A stretch of DNA of 51,111 nucleotides. It comes from JBHGXV01 sp041920505 (GTDB lineage Bacteria > Bacillota > Bacilli > Brevibacillales > Brevibacillaceae). Each line of letters opens with the position of its first letter. Position 1 is the stretch's first letter. The position numbers were made by a program, and so were the translations under genes. Positions 1 to 8,466 of the stretch are shown here, one piece after another. The stretch covers positions 1 to 51,111 of the forward strand of contig JBHGXV010000060.1 in NCBI GenBank assembly GCA_041920505.1. The letters are read 5' to 3'. A model generated the notes under the pieces. It ran no database searches and had not been told where the DNA came from. It saw only the letters and a program-made list of their open reading frames with translations.

Positions 1-434
1 CAGTCGGCTTTTGAGTTACGAAATTGTATTATTATTTATGTTAGGATAAAAACCAATAACTTAACAAAAACGCAGGACATCCAGTAATCAAACGGGTTTT
101 TTTCTTTTTGTTTACGTTAATGCGTGTGAACCATCGCGCCAATAAGCCAAGGAGGGCGTTGTGATACGGGCTTTACGTCATTTGATACGGCTCGCGCTGT
201 CTCGTATTATCTTCGTGTAATTATCGTTACATAGCCCCCACAGTTAAATTGTATCATTTATTTCCATGGGTAATAAGAATGTTTATCTTGATTCGAATGC
301 AATACAATTTTTATAAGTTTAGCTGCAGGGGGATTTAAATGAGCGTGGTGGATTCTTTCTAATGGGCGAAGGAGGAAAAAAGGTAGAGCACTTCTCTAGT
401 ACAGGATTTGGCAGATAAAAGGAGGAGATCAGAC
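1..434. other. Intergenic region, no gene recognised
   Basis: This AT-rich stretch has no convincing reading frame with a ribosome binding site. A weak imperfect inverted repeat (a C-rich run plus AGTTAAATTGTAT near 236-256 against ATACAATTTTTATAAGTTTAG near 302-322) may be a remnant of a structured leader or of a palindromic intergenic element. The left edge is cut by the window, so an upstream gene may end just outside it. I see nothing else that can be supported. Confidence 0.5.
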
Positions 435-941
435 ATGGACATTCGCAAGCTGGGCGCAGACGATGCCGAAGCGTTTCGGATGGTGCGGCTGCAGGCGCTG
501 GGGGAGTATCCGGCGTATTTCAGTTCGTCGTTGGAGGAAGAATCGGGCGTTTCTGCAGAGGACATTCGGCAGCGGTGGGCCAGAAGCAATCTCGATACTC
601 AGTTCGTGGCCGGAGCCTTCGTCGAGGGAGAACTGGTCGGGATCATCGGTTTCTACCGGGAGAGCAAGCAGAAGTTGCGTCACAAGGGGCAGATTTGGGG
701 CATGTACGTGAAGCCCGCCCTGCAGCAGGGAGGCATCGGCTGGCAGTTGTTGCAGTTTGCGCTGGGTGAGGCGCGGCGGATGCCCGGATTGCAGCAAGTA
801 CATCTCACCGTGGTCCGTTCCAACACGGCGGCGAAACGACTGTACGAAAAAGCCGGGTTTTGCGCGTACGGGGTGGAACAGGATGCGTTGCAGGTGGACG
901 GCCAATGGTACGACGAGGAACTGATGGCGCTCCCGCTGTGA
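435..941 (+). CDS. GNAT-family N-acetyltransferase
   Basis: This is a predicted acetyl-CoA-dependent N-acetyltransferase of 168 residues, the normal size for a single GNAT domain. The acetyl-CoA pyrophosphate-binding motif is visible as QQGGIG in the segment MYVKPALQQGGIGWQLLQ. It is followed by the typical beta5/helix4 segment with N-T-A-A-K-R-L-Y-E-K-A-G-F, in which an Asn and a Tyr often serve in catalysis. An in-frame ATG exists 27 bases upstream, but AGGAGG at about 420-425 sits correctly before the ATG at 435, so I take that start. The acceptor substrate cannot be inferred. The gene stands alone, with a convergent small gene downstream. Confidence 0.85.
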   Translation: MDIRKLGADDAEAFRMVRLQALGEYPAYFSSSLEEESGVSAEDIRQRWARSNLDTQFVAGAFVEGELVGIIGFYRESKQKLRHKGQIWGMYVKPALQQGGIGWQLLQFALGEARRMPGLQQVHLTVVRSNTAAKRLYEKAGFCAYGVEQDALQVDGQWYDEELMALPL

Positions 942-980
942 AACAAACACGTGTCGCCAGACGGACAATGGCTGCGTCCG

Positions 981-1232
981 CTAGTAGCGGTAACATTCTT
1001 CCGGCGTGTCGTAATCCAGGACGTTGCCGAAGTAGTAGTTGATTTTGCCGTCCACTTCGGCGTGCTCGATCAGGTGGATCAATGCATTGATAAAATCGGT
1101 GGCGCCGTCGGAGGATTTCACGTCGGCGCGGGAGACGACGGGCAGATTCCCCGACCCGAGCTGGATGTCCATCGAAAAGCGGCGATTGACGAGCGCAATG
1201 AGTGCTTCGAGAAACGATTCGCTGGTTGACAT
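981..1232 (-). CDS. Small conserved-looking hypothetical protein
   Basis: An 83-residue, acidic, soluble protein is predicted. On the minus strand an AGAGGGTGAT element lies about 8 bases before the ATG, which supports translation. It has no signal peptide, membrane segment or Cys cluster. The sequence begins MSTSESFLEALIALV and ends in PEECYRY, with an apparent amphipathic N-terminal helix and a central LIHLIEHAEVDGK segment. I do not recognise the family. It is divergently placed from the large regulator starting at 1441 and convergent with the acetyltransferase, so it may share the regulator's intergenic control region, but nothing shows this directly. Confidence 0.65.
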   Translation of the reverse strand: MSTSESFLEALIALVNRRFSMDIQLGSGNLPVVSRADVKSSDGATDFINALIHLIEHAEVDGKINYYFGNVLDYDTPEECYRY

Positions 1233-1440
1233 GGCTTATCACCCTCTGTCTGCTGGTTCGTCTGTCGTCTTTTACCTTTTCTCATTCCAGCGAAAAATAT
1301 GCCTGCGAAAAGCCGTGCCCCAAAGCGAAATTGCATGATGCCCGGCAGGAATTTTGCAAATCTTCATGGAATATGGAAGGATGAGGTTTGCGACTCTTGG
1401 AGGATGCTCCAAGGTATCGCGAGGGAAAGGAAGGAACGGA

Positions 1441-4400
1441 ATGGACAAAGCGCGGATATTGCTCACAAAGGTGGCGCCGCCTCGGGTGAAACCGAATATC
1501 TTGCGACGTTCCGGCTTGGTGCGAAAACTTCGGTACATGTTGCTCAATCCCTTTTCGCTCCTGCACGCGGGTCCGGGGTACGGCAAGACGACGCTTGTGG
1601 CGACGTTTTTGGCCGATGAGAAAATCCGCGCCTGTTGGTATACCATTGAGGCCAAAGATTCCGACCTGCTGGTGTTTCTTATGCACATCGTGGAGAGCGT
1701 GCGACGTGAGCACCCCGATTTCGGAAAAGGGTTGCAGCAGGCGATCGCGGAAATGAAAGAGGTGGTCACTCCCGATGACGTCGAGTTGCTCGTCTACCAA
1801 TTCGTCAATGAATTGCTCGGGTTGCCGGGCGAACTGATCCTGGTGCTAGATGATTATCACCGCGTGGAGAAGGCGTTTTTTATCGATCAGTGGATGCAAC
1901 TGGTCGTGCGCCATTTGCCGCCCAACACGCGGATTGTCGTTATCAGCCGCCATCAACCGCTGTGGCCGTGGTTGTCGCTGATGCGTGCCCACGGGGATTT
2001 CGCCGAACTGGGTCCAGATGATCTGGCGCTGACCGTCGAGGAGACGGAAGCGTTGTTTCTTGACTGGTTTGGCCGACGGCTTTTGGCGGAGCAGATCGAG
2101 AACATCCACGCCTCGACCGAAGGCTGGGTGATGCCGTTGCGCATCGCGGGCGAACAACTGCTGCACGAAGGCCAGATGAAGTGGGACGAATGGTACCGCT
2201 TTCTCGACGCGGAGGTGTTGCAACAGCAGGAGATCCCGCTTCAGCGCTTTCTCACCTACACCTCGGCGACGGAGTCGTTCAGCGAAGAATTGTGCGTGTA
2301 CCTGCTCGGCAACGGAGCGGATACGTTTCTGGCGGAGGCGTTGCGCCGCAACCTGTTCATCCAGCCGGTCGGGGACGGCGTCTACCGGTATCACAATCTG
2401 TTTCGGCAACTCTTGATGAGCAGGCTCTCACGCGAGCCGTCGTCGCTGGAGGCGGTCAATCGGGCCGTGGCCGCCTATTATGAGCAGCGCGGCGAGGAAG
2501 AGCAAGCGATTCAGCACCTGTGGCTGATCAACGACTGGACGCGCATCGGCCAACTGTTGGCGCAGGCGGGCGCGAAGCTGCTGAAACGAGGAAATCTGGA
2601 TGTATTATACCAGTCGCTCGTTACACTTCCGGAACAGGTGAAGGACGAATACTACCAACTGTGGTACTACCAGGGGGAAGTGGAACGGTTCCGCTGTCTG
2701 TATCCGCAGGCGTTGGCTTCGTACGCCCACTTTACGCGGATCGCCGAAGAGCGGGGTGACGTGGTCGGCCAGTGCATGGGCCTGGAAGGGAAGGCACGGG
2801 TTCACCTTGACAGCGTCCAGGGGCTGAAGGCAGAGGAGTTGTTGAAACGCGCCATCGGGTTGTTGGACAGCTCGTTTCACGAACTGGCCGCCCGGCTCTA
2901 CCGGCTGCTGGCGGAGATTTACACCAACCGGGGCAACGCGGTGGAGGCGGAGAACTGGTACCGGCGCAGTCAGGAGTTGGAGCGGCAGACCGAGGTGGAG
3001 CTGGAGTCGCGGCTGTACTTCCGCACCGGCCGCTTACAGTCGGCGCTCCATTTGCTGGAGAAAAAATGGCGGGAAGAAAAGGATCAGCGCATGTCGTACC
3101 TGACCCGTTCGTATCGGGAGACGTCGCTGCTATTGGCGTTTGTTTACGGGCTGAACGGAGATACGGAAAAAGGCATCGCCATTGCCGACACAGCCATCCA
3201 GTTGGGCAAGACCGCCCATTCTCCGTTCGTCGAAGCGTGCGGCTACGTGCGCAAAGCTCATTTGGCGATGCTGAACCAAGAGTACACGGCCGAACAGATT
3301 CGCCACCTCTATGTCAAGGGATTGCACATGATGGAAGAGTTGCAGTCGACGCGGGGCAAGGCGGAGACGCTCTTGGGGCTGGCGCTTTTGCACGGCCGGG
3401 AAAAGGCGCTCGATCTGGCGCTCGCCTACGCCCAGCGGGGGTTGCAGGAGACAGAAGCGATCAAGGACGACTGGCTGAACGGGATGGTGCGGCTCAGCAT
3501 CGGGATGGCGTACGCGCACAGCAGCATGTACCACCTGGCCGAGCCGGTGTTCCAGGGATGTGTCGAACGCTTCCGCGAATGCGGCGACAGCTTCGGCATG
3601 GCTTTGTCTTATTTGTGGCTCAGCTTTCTCGCTTACAAACAGGAAAACTGGGAGCGGTTCGTCCCGGCGGTAACCCAGGCTCTCCGCTTCATCCAGTCGG
3701 GGGAGTACGGTTTCTTGCTCCAGCGTCCCACCATGTTTACGCCCAACGATGTGCAAAAGTTGATGCCCATCCTGATCGAGGCGCAAGAGCGGCAAGTGTG
3801 TCCGGAGTACATCTCCCAACTGCTCACCGAACTGGGACTTAACAACGTTTCCTTCCACCCGGGCTACACCTTGCGCATTCAGACGCTCGGACAGTTCCGC
3901 GTCTGGCTGGGCGAGCAGGAACTGAGCGAAAAGGCGTGGCAGCGCGGTAAGGCCAAACAGTTGTTCCAGCTTTTGTTGACCAAACGGCAGCACCTTTTGG
4001 CCCGCGAGGAAATTTTTCACTACATTTGGGAGGATAGCGACGAGGAGGCGGCCTCCCGCGATTTCAAGGTGGCCTTGAACGCCCTGAATAAAGCGCTCGA
4101 ACCCAACCGCGAGGCGCGGGCCAGCGCGTTTTTCATCCAGCGCCACGGCTCGTCGTACGGTTTTAACCTGGCGTCGGGTTGCCAGATCGACGCTGATGAA
4201 TTCGAGCGGCTGGTCAGTTGCGGGTTGAACGAGCGGGATATCCGGCAAGCCGTAGTCTACCTGGAAAAAGGCCTGGCGTACTACCACGGCGAATACCTGC
4301 CCGACTGCCGCTACGAGGATTGGTGCATCGAGGAGCGGGAGCGGCTGCAGGCCTTATACCTGCGCGGGGCGGAGAAACTGGCCCAGTCCTACACCGCCCT

Positions 4401-4638
4401 GCAGCGGTACGACGACTGTATCCGCTGGTGCGAGACGATTCTCAAGACCGACGACTGCTGGGAAGAGGCTTACCGGTTGTTGATGTACGCCTACTACTGC
4501 AAAAACAACCGCGCCCAGTCGGTGAAGTGGTACGAGAAGTGTGTCGCCAAATTGCGCGAACAGCTCGGCGTCGAGCCGTTGCCGTCGACGCGGGACACCT
4601 ATGCGCTGATCATGGAAAGCAGGCAGGAGCGCAGGTAG
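1441..4638 (+). CDS. Large ATPase/TPR transcriptional regulator with C-terminal BTAD (SARP-like) domain
   Basis: A cytoplasmic regulator of 1065 residues is predicted. The N-terminus resembles the MalT-type signal-transduction ATPase: a P-loop GPGYGKTT at about residues 44-51, and a Walker B-like stretch ending in VLDDYH near 145. A long helical TPR-like region with repeated A-x-x-Y motifs fills roughly residues 330-780. The C-terminus has a winged-helix segment (IQTLGQFRVWLGEQEL onward, about 815-890) followed by a bacterial transcriptional activator domain of four TPR-like repeats (about 905-1060). There is no C-terminal LuxR helix-turn-helix, so DNA binding should come from the winged helix before BTAD. 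The start was chosen at 1441 because AAGGAAGG precedes it; an in-frame upstream ATG lacks a site. Its target genes and inducer are unknown. Confidence 0.88.
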   Translation: MDKARILLTKVAPPRVKPNILRRSGLVRKLRYMLLNPFSLLHAGPGYGKTTLVATFLADEKIRACWYTIEAKDSDLLVFLMHIVESVRREHPDFGKGLQQAIAEMKEVVTPDDVELLVYQFVNELLGLPGELILVLDDYHRVEKAFFIDQWMQLVVRHLPPNTRIVVISRHQPLWPWLSLMRAHGDFAELGPDDLALTVEETEALFLDWFGRRLLAEQIENIHASTEGWVMPLRIAGEQLLHEGQMKWDEWYRFLDAEVLQQQEIPLQRFLTYTSATESFSEELCVYLLGNGADTFLAEALRRNLFIQPVGDGVYRYHNLFRQLLMSRLSREPSSLEAVNRAVAAYYEQRGEEEQAIQHLWLINDWTRIGQLLAQAGAKLLKRGNLDVLYQSLVTLPEQVKDEYYQLWYYQGEVERFRCLYPQALASYAHFTRIAEERGDVVGQCMGLEGKARVHLDSVQGLKAEELLKRAIGLLDSSFHELAARLYRLLAEIYTNRGNAVEAENWYRRSQELERQTEVELESRLYFRTGRLQSALHLLEKKWREEKDQRMSYLTRSYRETSLLLAFVYGLNGDTEKGIAIADTAIQLGKTAHSPFVEACGYVRKAHLAMLNQEYTAEQIRHLYVKGLHMMEELQSTRGKAETLLGLALLHGREKALDLALAYAQRGLQETEAIKDDWLNGMVRLSIGMAYAHSSMYHLAEPVFQGCVERFRECGDSFGMALSYLWLSFLAYKQENWERFVPAVTQALRFIQSGEYGFLLQRPTMFTPNDVQKLMPILIEAQERQVCPEYISQLLTELGLNNVSFHPGYTLRIQTLGQFRVWLGEQELSEKAWQRGKAKQLFQLLLTKRQHLLAREEIFHYIWEDSDEEAASRDFKVALNALNKALEPNREARASAFFIQRHGSSYGFNLASGCQIDADEFERLVSCGLNERDIRQAVVYLEKGLAYYHGEYLPDCRYEDWCIEERERLQALYLRGAEKLAQSYTALQRYDDCIRWCETILKTDDCWEEAYRLLMYAYYCKNNRAQSVKWYEKCVAKLREQLGVEPLPSTRDTYALIMESRQERR

Positions 4639-4693
4639 ATCGAGGCAACGAAGTCAAGTATCACCCATGAAGAGACTTTTGTCTGAAAACGGG

Positions 4694-4727
4694 AGCATGC
4701 CATAAGCGGCGTGCTTTCTTTTTTTCT
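4694..4727 (+). terminator. Intrinsic terminator after the BTAD regulator
   Basis: A seven-pair stem GCATGCC/GGCGTGC (one G-U pair) with the loop ATAAG C is followed by a T-rich tail (TTTCTTTTTTTC). It lies about 55 bases past the stop of the large regulator and separates it from the efflux operon. Confidence 0.8.
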
Positions 4728-4755
4728 GAAAGGGCTTACGAATCGCAAAATCGTC

Positions 4756-4785
4756 TTGACGCGTGACGGCAGAGCAAAGTAAACT
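4756..4785 (+). promoter_or_regulatory. Sigma-A-type promoter of the TetR-HlyD-permease operon
   Basis: TTGACG (4756-4761) and TAAACT (4780-4785) are separated by 18 bases. The -10 element lies just upstream of the palindromic operator, so a bound repressor would cover the transcription start. Confidence 0.55.
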
Positions 4786-4789
4786 GTAG

Positions 4790-4811
4790 TTGGACTGACC
4801 AGTCAGTTCAA
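4790..4811. promoter_or_regulatory. Palindromic operator for the adjacent TetR regulator
   Basis: A 22-bp imperfect palindrome has inner arms ACTGAC and GTCAGT around a central CA, with outer TTG/CAA matching after one mismatch. It lies immediately downstream of the predicted -10 element and about 30 bases before the TetR start codon. This is the usual place for an autoregulatory TetR operator, so I assign it to the gene at 4843. Confidence 0.7.
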
Positions 4812-4842
4812 ACCGGAGCAGAACTCTCGATGAGGTGAAGAT

Positions 4843-5445
4843 ATGGCAGTCTCGAAAAAAGAACAGATTTCCCAAGGGGCCCTTCAGGCGTTCGCCCAGT
4901 ATGGATACAGCGAAACGACGATGGATACGATCGCCGAGGTGGCCAACGTCGCCAAGGGAACGTTGTACTACCACTTCAAGACCAAGGAAGAGTTGTTCCT
5001 GTACGTCAACCAGAAGGGCGTGAAAATGCTGATCGATGTGGTCACCAGCGCGATGCAGGACAAGAGCCGTTCCTTGCGCGAGCGGATGTTGTCAGTCCTG
5101 GATGAGCACATCCGCTTTTTCTCCGAGCACTCCGAGTTTTGTCTTTTGCTTTTGAGCTTCACCTCGGGAGACCAGAACCGGGACAAAATCATTCACTCGG
5201 TCATCGGGGATTATTTCGCCACGATGGAAACGTACTGGAAAGAATTGCAGGATCAAGGGGTCATCAATCCAAAGCTGGATGTGCAAACCTTGGTGTCCGC
5301 CTTGTTCGGCATGGTGGGCATCACGGTCCTGCGCAAGATTTTGCGGCAAGAGCCGATTACCGAGGAGACGAAATTGACGCTGATCGCCTTGTGCGAGGGA
5401 GCGCTGGGCGTACAACAGGTGAAAGACAGGGAGGAAACTGTATGA
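4843..5445 (+). CDS. TetR/AcrR-family transcriptional regulator
   Basis: This 200-residue protein is a dimeric one-component repressor by family. Residues about 8-56 form the TetR DNA-binding domain: QISQGALQAFAQYGYSETT, then TIAEVANVAKGTLYYHF, which is the recognition helix, then KTKEELF. The rest is an all-helical ligand-binding domain. Its stop codon overlaps the start of the HlyD gene in an ATGA, so the three-gene operon is translationally coupled. The palindrome at 4790-4811 is the probable binding site, giving autorepression and control of the efflux genes. The inducing compound cannot be read from the sequence; a toxic lipophilic molecule or peptide would be typical. Confidence 0.93.
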   Translation: MAVSKKEQISQGALQAFAQYGYSETTMDTIAEVANVAKGTLYYHFKTKEELFLYVNQKGVKMLIDVVTSAMQDKSRSLRERMLSVLDEHIRFFSEHSEFCLLLLSFTSGDQNRDKIIHSVIGDYFATMETYWKELQDQGVINPKLDVQTLVSALFGMVGITVLRKILRQEPITEETKLTLIALCEGALGVQQVKDREETV

Positions 5446-6638
5446 ACCGTAAGCGAAGCACATGGATCGGGATTATCGGATTTACTGCATGCACAGTGCT
5501 GTTGGGAGGGTATCTGCTCTCTTCCGGCGGCGGGATGGCCAGCGGACAGACCAGCGACAGACTGGTCGGGGTTGTCGAAGGAACCGAAGTGGACCTGGCG
5601 TTTAAAATGGCCGGCTCGATCGCCCACGTGTACGTCAAGGAGGGGCAAACCGTCAAAGCCGGCGACCTGATCGCCGATTTGACGAGCGACGAGCTATTGG
5701 CGAAACGGGAGCAGGCGGCCGCCGCCTATGAACTGGCCAAGGCCAAACTGGAACAGGCCAGAACGGGTGTGGCTGTGACCGGCAGCACGGTTGACGCGCA
5801 AATCAGTCAGACCCAGGCGGCGATCGAGGCGGCCAAGGCGCAGTACGAGGCGGTGAAAAACGGCGCCCGTCCGGAAGAGATCGCGCAGTTGCAGGCGAAG
5901 CTGTCGGCCGCCAAGACCGCCAAGGAAGTGGCGGACGTCAACCTGAAGCGGATGCAGGATTTGTACGCCCAAGGCGCAGTGCCCAAGGCCAAGGTGGAAG
6001 AGGCACAGACCCAGTATGACAAGGCGGCCGCCGAGTACGCCGCAGCTGACGAGCAGTTGAAAATGACCCTGAAAGGGGCGCGGAACGAGCAGATCGACGC
6101 CGCCAAGGCGCAGTGGGAACAGGCCAGCGCCAAGTACCGCGAAGCGATGGCGGCACGGGGACAAGTGGCCGTGAAGGAGTCTGACGTCAAATCGGCCGAA
6201 GCCGGCGTCCGGCAGGCAAAAGGCGCGCTTGACGAAGTGGACGCCTATCTGCGCAACACCAAGTTGGTGGCCCCGGTGGACGGCGTGATCAAAACAGTCG
6301 GCGTGCAAGCGGGCGAACTGGTGGCGCAAGGCTACACCGTGGCGACGATTCAGGCCAAAGACGATACTTACGTCAAGTTTTACGTGGACGAAGACAAGCT
6401 GGGCAACCTGAAAGTGGGCGACAAAGAGACGTTGTTTGTGCCCGCGTTGAACAAACAGGTGACCGGCACGATCCAGGTGATCGCACCGGCAGCCGACTTC
6501 GCCGTGAAAAAGGCCACACAGGAACTGGGAGACAGGGACATTCGCGCGTTTGAGGTGAAAATCGGCATAAGCGGCGAAGGCATCCGGCCGGGGTACTCTG
6601 TCGAGTGGCAGCTAAAAGGAGATGGCGGCCGTGAGTGA
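5442..6638 (+). CDS. HlyD-family periplasmic-adaptor-like efflux subunit
   Basis: A 398-residue membrane-fusion-type protein is predicted. One N-terminal membrane segment (about residues 7-25) anchors it. A first half-lipoyl segment follows (DLAFKMAGSIAHVYVKEGQTVKAGDLIADL). Residues about 85-260 are a long Ala/Gln/Lys-rich coiled-coil hairpin with repeated A-A-x-A-Q motifs. The second lipoyl half (TKLVAPVDGVIKTVGVQAGELV) and a beta-barrel complete it. In Gram-positives such adaptors sit on the outside of the membrane and work with an ABC-type or MFS permease. Its ATG overlaps the TetR stop, and its 3' end overlaps the permease gene. It probably forms an export complex with the protein at 6631. 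Confidence 0.92.
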   Translation: MNRKRSTWIGIIGFTACTVLLGGYLLSSGGGMASGQTSDRLVGVVEGTEVDLAFKMAGSIAHVYVKEGQTVKAGDLIADLTSDELLAKREQAAAAYELAKAKLEQARTGVAVTGSTVDAQISQTQAAIEAAKAQYEAVKNGARPEEIAQLQAKLSAAKTAKEVADVNLKRMQDLYAQGAVPKAKVEEAQTQYDKAAAEYAAADEQLKMTLKGARNEQIDAAKAQWEQASAKYREAMAARGQVAVKESDVKSAEAGVRQAKGALDEVDAYLRNTKLVAPVDGVIKTVGVQAGELVAQGYTVATIQAKDDTYVKFYVDEDKLGNLKVGDKETLFVPALNKQVTGTIQVIAPAADFAVKKATQELGDRDIRAFEVKIGISGEGIRPGYSVEWQLKGDGGRE

Positions 6639-7812
6639 CGTGCTTCAACTGTTTCGCCGGGAGTGGGAAACCATTTTTCGCAACCGGACGATCCGGCTGG
6701 TCATGCTGATCGTTCCGGTTATGTACTTCACCTTGTTCGGCTTTCTCTACAGCGAGAAGAAGGTAATGGAAATCCCCACCGTGATTGTCGACCACGACCA
6801 GACCGAGTTGAGCCGGGAGTTGATCCGTTCGTTTGACTACGACCAGACGTTTGCCGTGACCGCGATCATCGGCAGCGAGACCGAAGCGATGCAGATGGTG
6901 GATCGAGGCGACGCCAACGTCGGGGTGATCATCCCGTCAGGTCTGGAGCAAAACACCAAGCAAGGGCGGGAGGCAGAGGTGCTGACCGTCATCGACGGCA
7001 GCAACATGCTGATCTCCAACACCGCCGTCCGCGCCGCCAACACGGTGATCAAATCCGTTTCCGGCTACGTCACGCTGAAAAAACTGGAAGCAATGGGCAG
7101 TTGGGGGGACGAGGGCAAAACCTTGTTCACCGGAATCGATTACCGCTACCGGGTTCTGTTTAATCCCGCCTTCAGCTACCTGTCGTTCATGACCTTCGGG
7201 GTGGGCGGCGCGGTGCTGCAACAAGTCCTGTTCTTAGGCGTGGCCTTGACCGTCACGCTGGAAAAGGAAAACGGCACCTGGCGGGAGACGCTGCAACGGT
7301 ACAGCTTCCTTTCGTTGCTTCTGGGCAAGCTGACGCCGTACTTCTTGCTTGCCACCTTTAACCTGGTGCTCAACTTCTCGATCCTGATCAAGGGATTTGG
7401 CATCCCCAACTACGGCAATCCGCTTGTACTCCTGCTGGCCGGCACCGCGTTTAACCTGGCCGTGCTGACCATCGGGTTTGCCATTTCGTTCTTCTCGCCC
7501 AACCAGTTGCAGGCCACCCAGGTGGCGATGCTGTTGGCCGTGCCGTCATTCCTGTTGTCCGGATACACCTGGCCGCTGATGTCGATGCCCAGCGTGATTG
7601 CCGGGATCGGCAAATCGATGCCGCTCACCTACTTCCTGCACGCGGTCCGCGAGGTAATCACCAAAGGGCACGGGTGGTCGTCCATTTCGCACGATGTGAT
7701 CGTTCTTTTGTTCATGAGTGTTGTCAGTTTGTTTGCCTCCTTCCTGTTGTATCTAAGGCAAAGTGCCAAGGGTACCGTTGAATCGACACAAACCGCCGCG
7801 CACAGCGCCTGA
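6631..7812 (+). CDS. ABC-2-type transporter permease
   Basis: A permease of about 393 residues has the ABC-2 membrane topology of the DrrB/YhhJ/YbhR class. It has one N-terminal membrane helix (LVMLIVPVMYFTLFGFLY) and a large extracytoplasmic domain of about 140 residues, then five C-terminal helices including LLLAGTAFNLAVLTIGFAI and the conserved SGYTWPLMSMP segment before the last helix. AAAAGGAG at 6614-6621 directly abuts an ATG at 6622 but is properly spaced from GTG 6631, so I prefer the GTG; the first three residues are therefore uncertain. The gene overlaps the HlyD stop. No ATP-binding-cassette gene is present in the operon, so the nucleotide-binding subunit must be encoded elsewhere, or the complex is unusual. 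Confidence 0.9.
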   Translation: MSDVLQLFRREWETIFRNRTIRLVMLIVPVMYFTLFGFLYSEKKVMEIPTVIVDHDQTELSRELIRSFDYDQTFAVTAIIGSETEAMQMVDRGDANVGVIIPSGLEQNTKQGREAEVLTVIDGSNMLISNTAVRAANTVIKSVSGYVTLKKLEAMGSWGDEGKTLFTGIDYRYRVLFNPAFSYLSFMTFGVGGAVLQQVLFLGVALTVTLEKENGTWRETLQRYSFLSLLLGKLTPYFLLATFNLVLNFSILIKGFGIPNYGNPLVLLLAGTAFNLAVLTIGFAISFFSPNQLQATQVAMLLAVPSFLLSGYTWPLMSMPSVIAGIGKSMPLTYFLHAVREVITKGHGWSSISHDVIVLLFMSVVSLFASFLLYLRQSAKGTVESTQTAAHSA

Positions 7813-7821
7813 GTGGGAAAA

Positions 7822-7851
7822 GAAAACCCTTGTAACCGGGACCCGGTTTTC
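7822..7851 (+). terminator. Hairpin after the efflux operon
   Basis: GAAAACC (7822-7828) can pair with GGTTTTC (7845-7851), and an alternative smaller hairpin AACCGGG/CCCGGTT lies inside. There is no good T-run, so termination efficiency is uncertain. It may also serve as an mRNA-stabilising hairpin. Confidence 0.45.
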
Positions 7852-7902
7852 TTACAATGGGAGAAAGAACTGATTTCATTTTTCGTGCCCAAGGAGGTAC
7901 TC

Positions 7903-8409
7903 ATGTCTGGAACTCACTTAAAGCAACTGTGCGAGGACGCCTATAACCGGTTAAAAAAGGTAAGCATGGAGCTGGAGCGGTTCCTGAACCAGGTGACGCT
8001 GGCCGGGCTGGTCAGCCAATCGGGCGACCCGGAAGAGTACGAAGACTATTACCGCAGCTATCTTTCCGATCTGCGCCACCTGCTCGTCTACTGTGAAAAC
8101 GCGTACGAAAAACTGGGCGTCTGTCTGCGCCGTTCCCGATTCAACGAGGAGTTTGCCGAAGAAGTGCTGTACCAGGTGTACCATACCTGTGTAAACAACT
8201 TTTACTATCCAAAAGGCGAAGTGTACGACGAGGACGGGCGGTATTCGTACACCGGCCAGGATGCGATCATTTTCCGCAAGAACGTGACGCCGGAGTTGCG
8301 CAACCTCACGCTGTCGCTGTCCAAAGTGTTTGAGCAACTTCGCGACGAGTTGCAGTATTACGAGACGGATTACATCACCAAGAAGCGGATGCAGTCTGTT
8401 CAGCCGTAA
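7903..8409 (+). CDS. ypuI: YpuI-like (DUF3907) protein
   Basis: This soluble protein of 168 residues matches what I remember of Bacillus subtilis YpuI. It shares a YYRSYLSDLRHLLVYCE-type segment, a central AEEVLYQVYHTCVNNFYYPK region, then YTGQDAI and the C-terminal ELQYYETDY. YpuI has no established biochemical function. The start at 7903 is preceded by AAGGAGG at ideal spacing; an earlier in-frame start would include non-homologous sequence. The gene is transcribed on its own between two hairpins. The family identification is from recalled sequence pattern, not from a search. Confidence 0.75.
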   Translation: MSGTHLKQLCEDAYNRLKKVSMELERFLNQVTLAGLVSQSGDPEEYEDYYRSYLSDLRHLLVYCENAYEKLGVCLRRSRFNEEFAEEVLYQVYHTCVNNFYYPKGEVYDEDGRYSYTGQDAIIFRKNVTPELRNLTLSLSKVFEQLRDELQYYETDYITKKRMQSVQP

Positions 8410-8434
8410 GCGACATCATACATCGACCTGTTGA

Positions 8435-8466
8435 AACTGACCGGGTGCCGGTCGGTTTTTTCTTTT
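8435..8466. terminator. Intrinsic terminator between ypuI and the convergent subtilase gene
   Basis: A ten-pair stem runs AACTGACCGG / CCGGTCGGTT (one G-U pair) with a GTG loop, followed by TTTTTTCTTTTC. It ends at the stop codon of the convergent subtilase gene, so it probably serves ypuI mainly. Confidence 0.85.
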
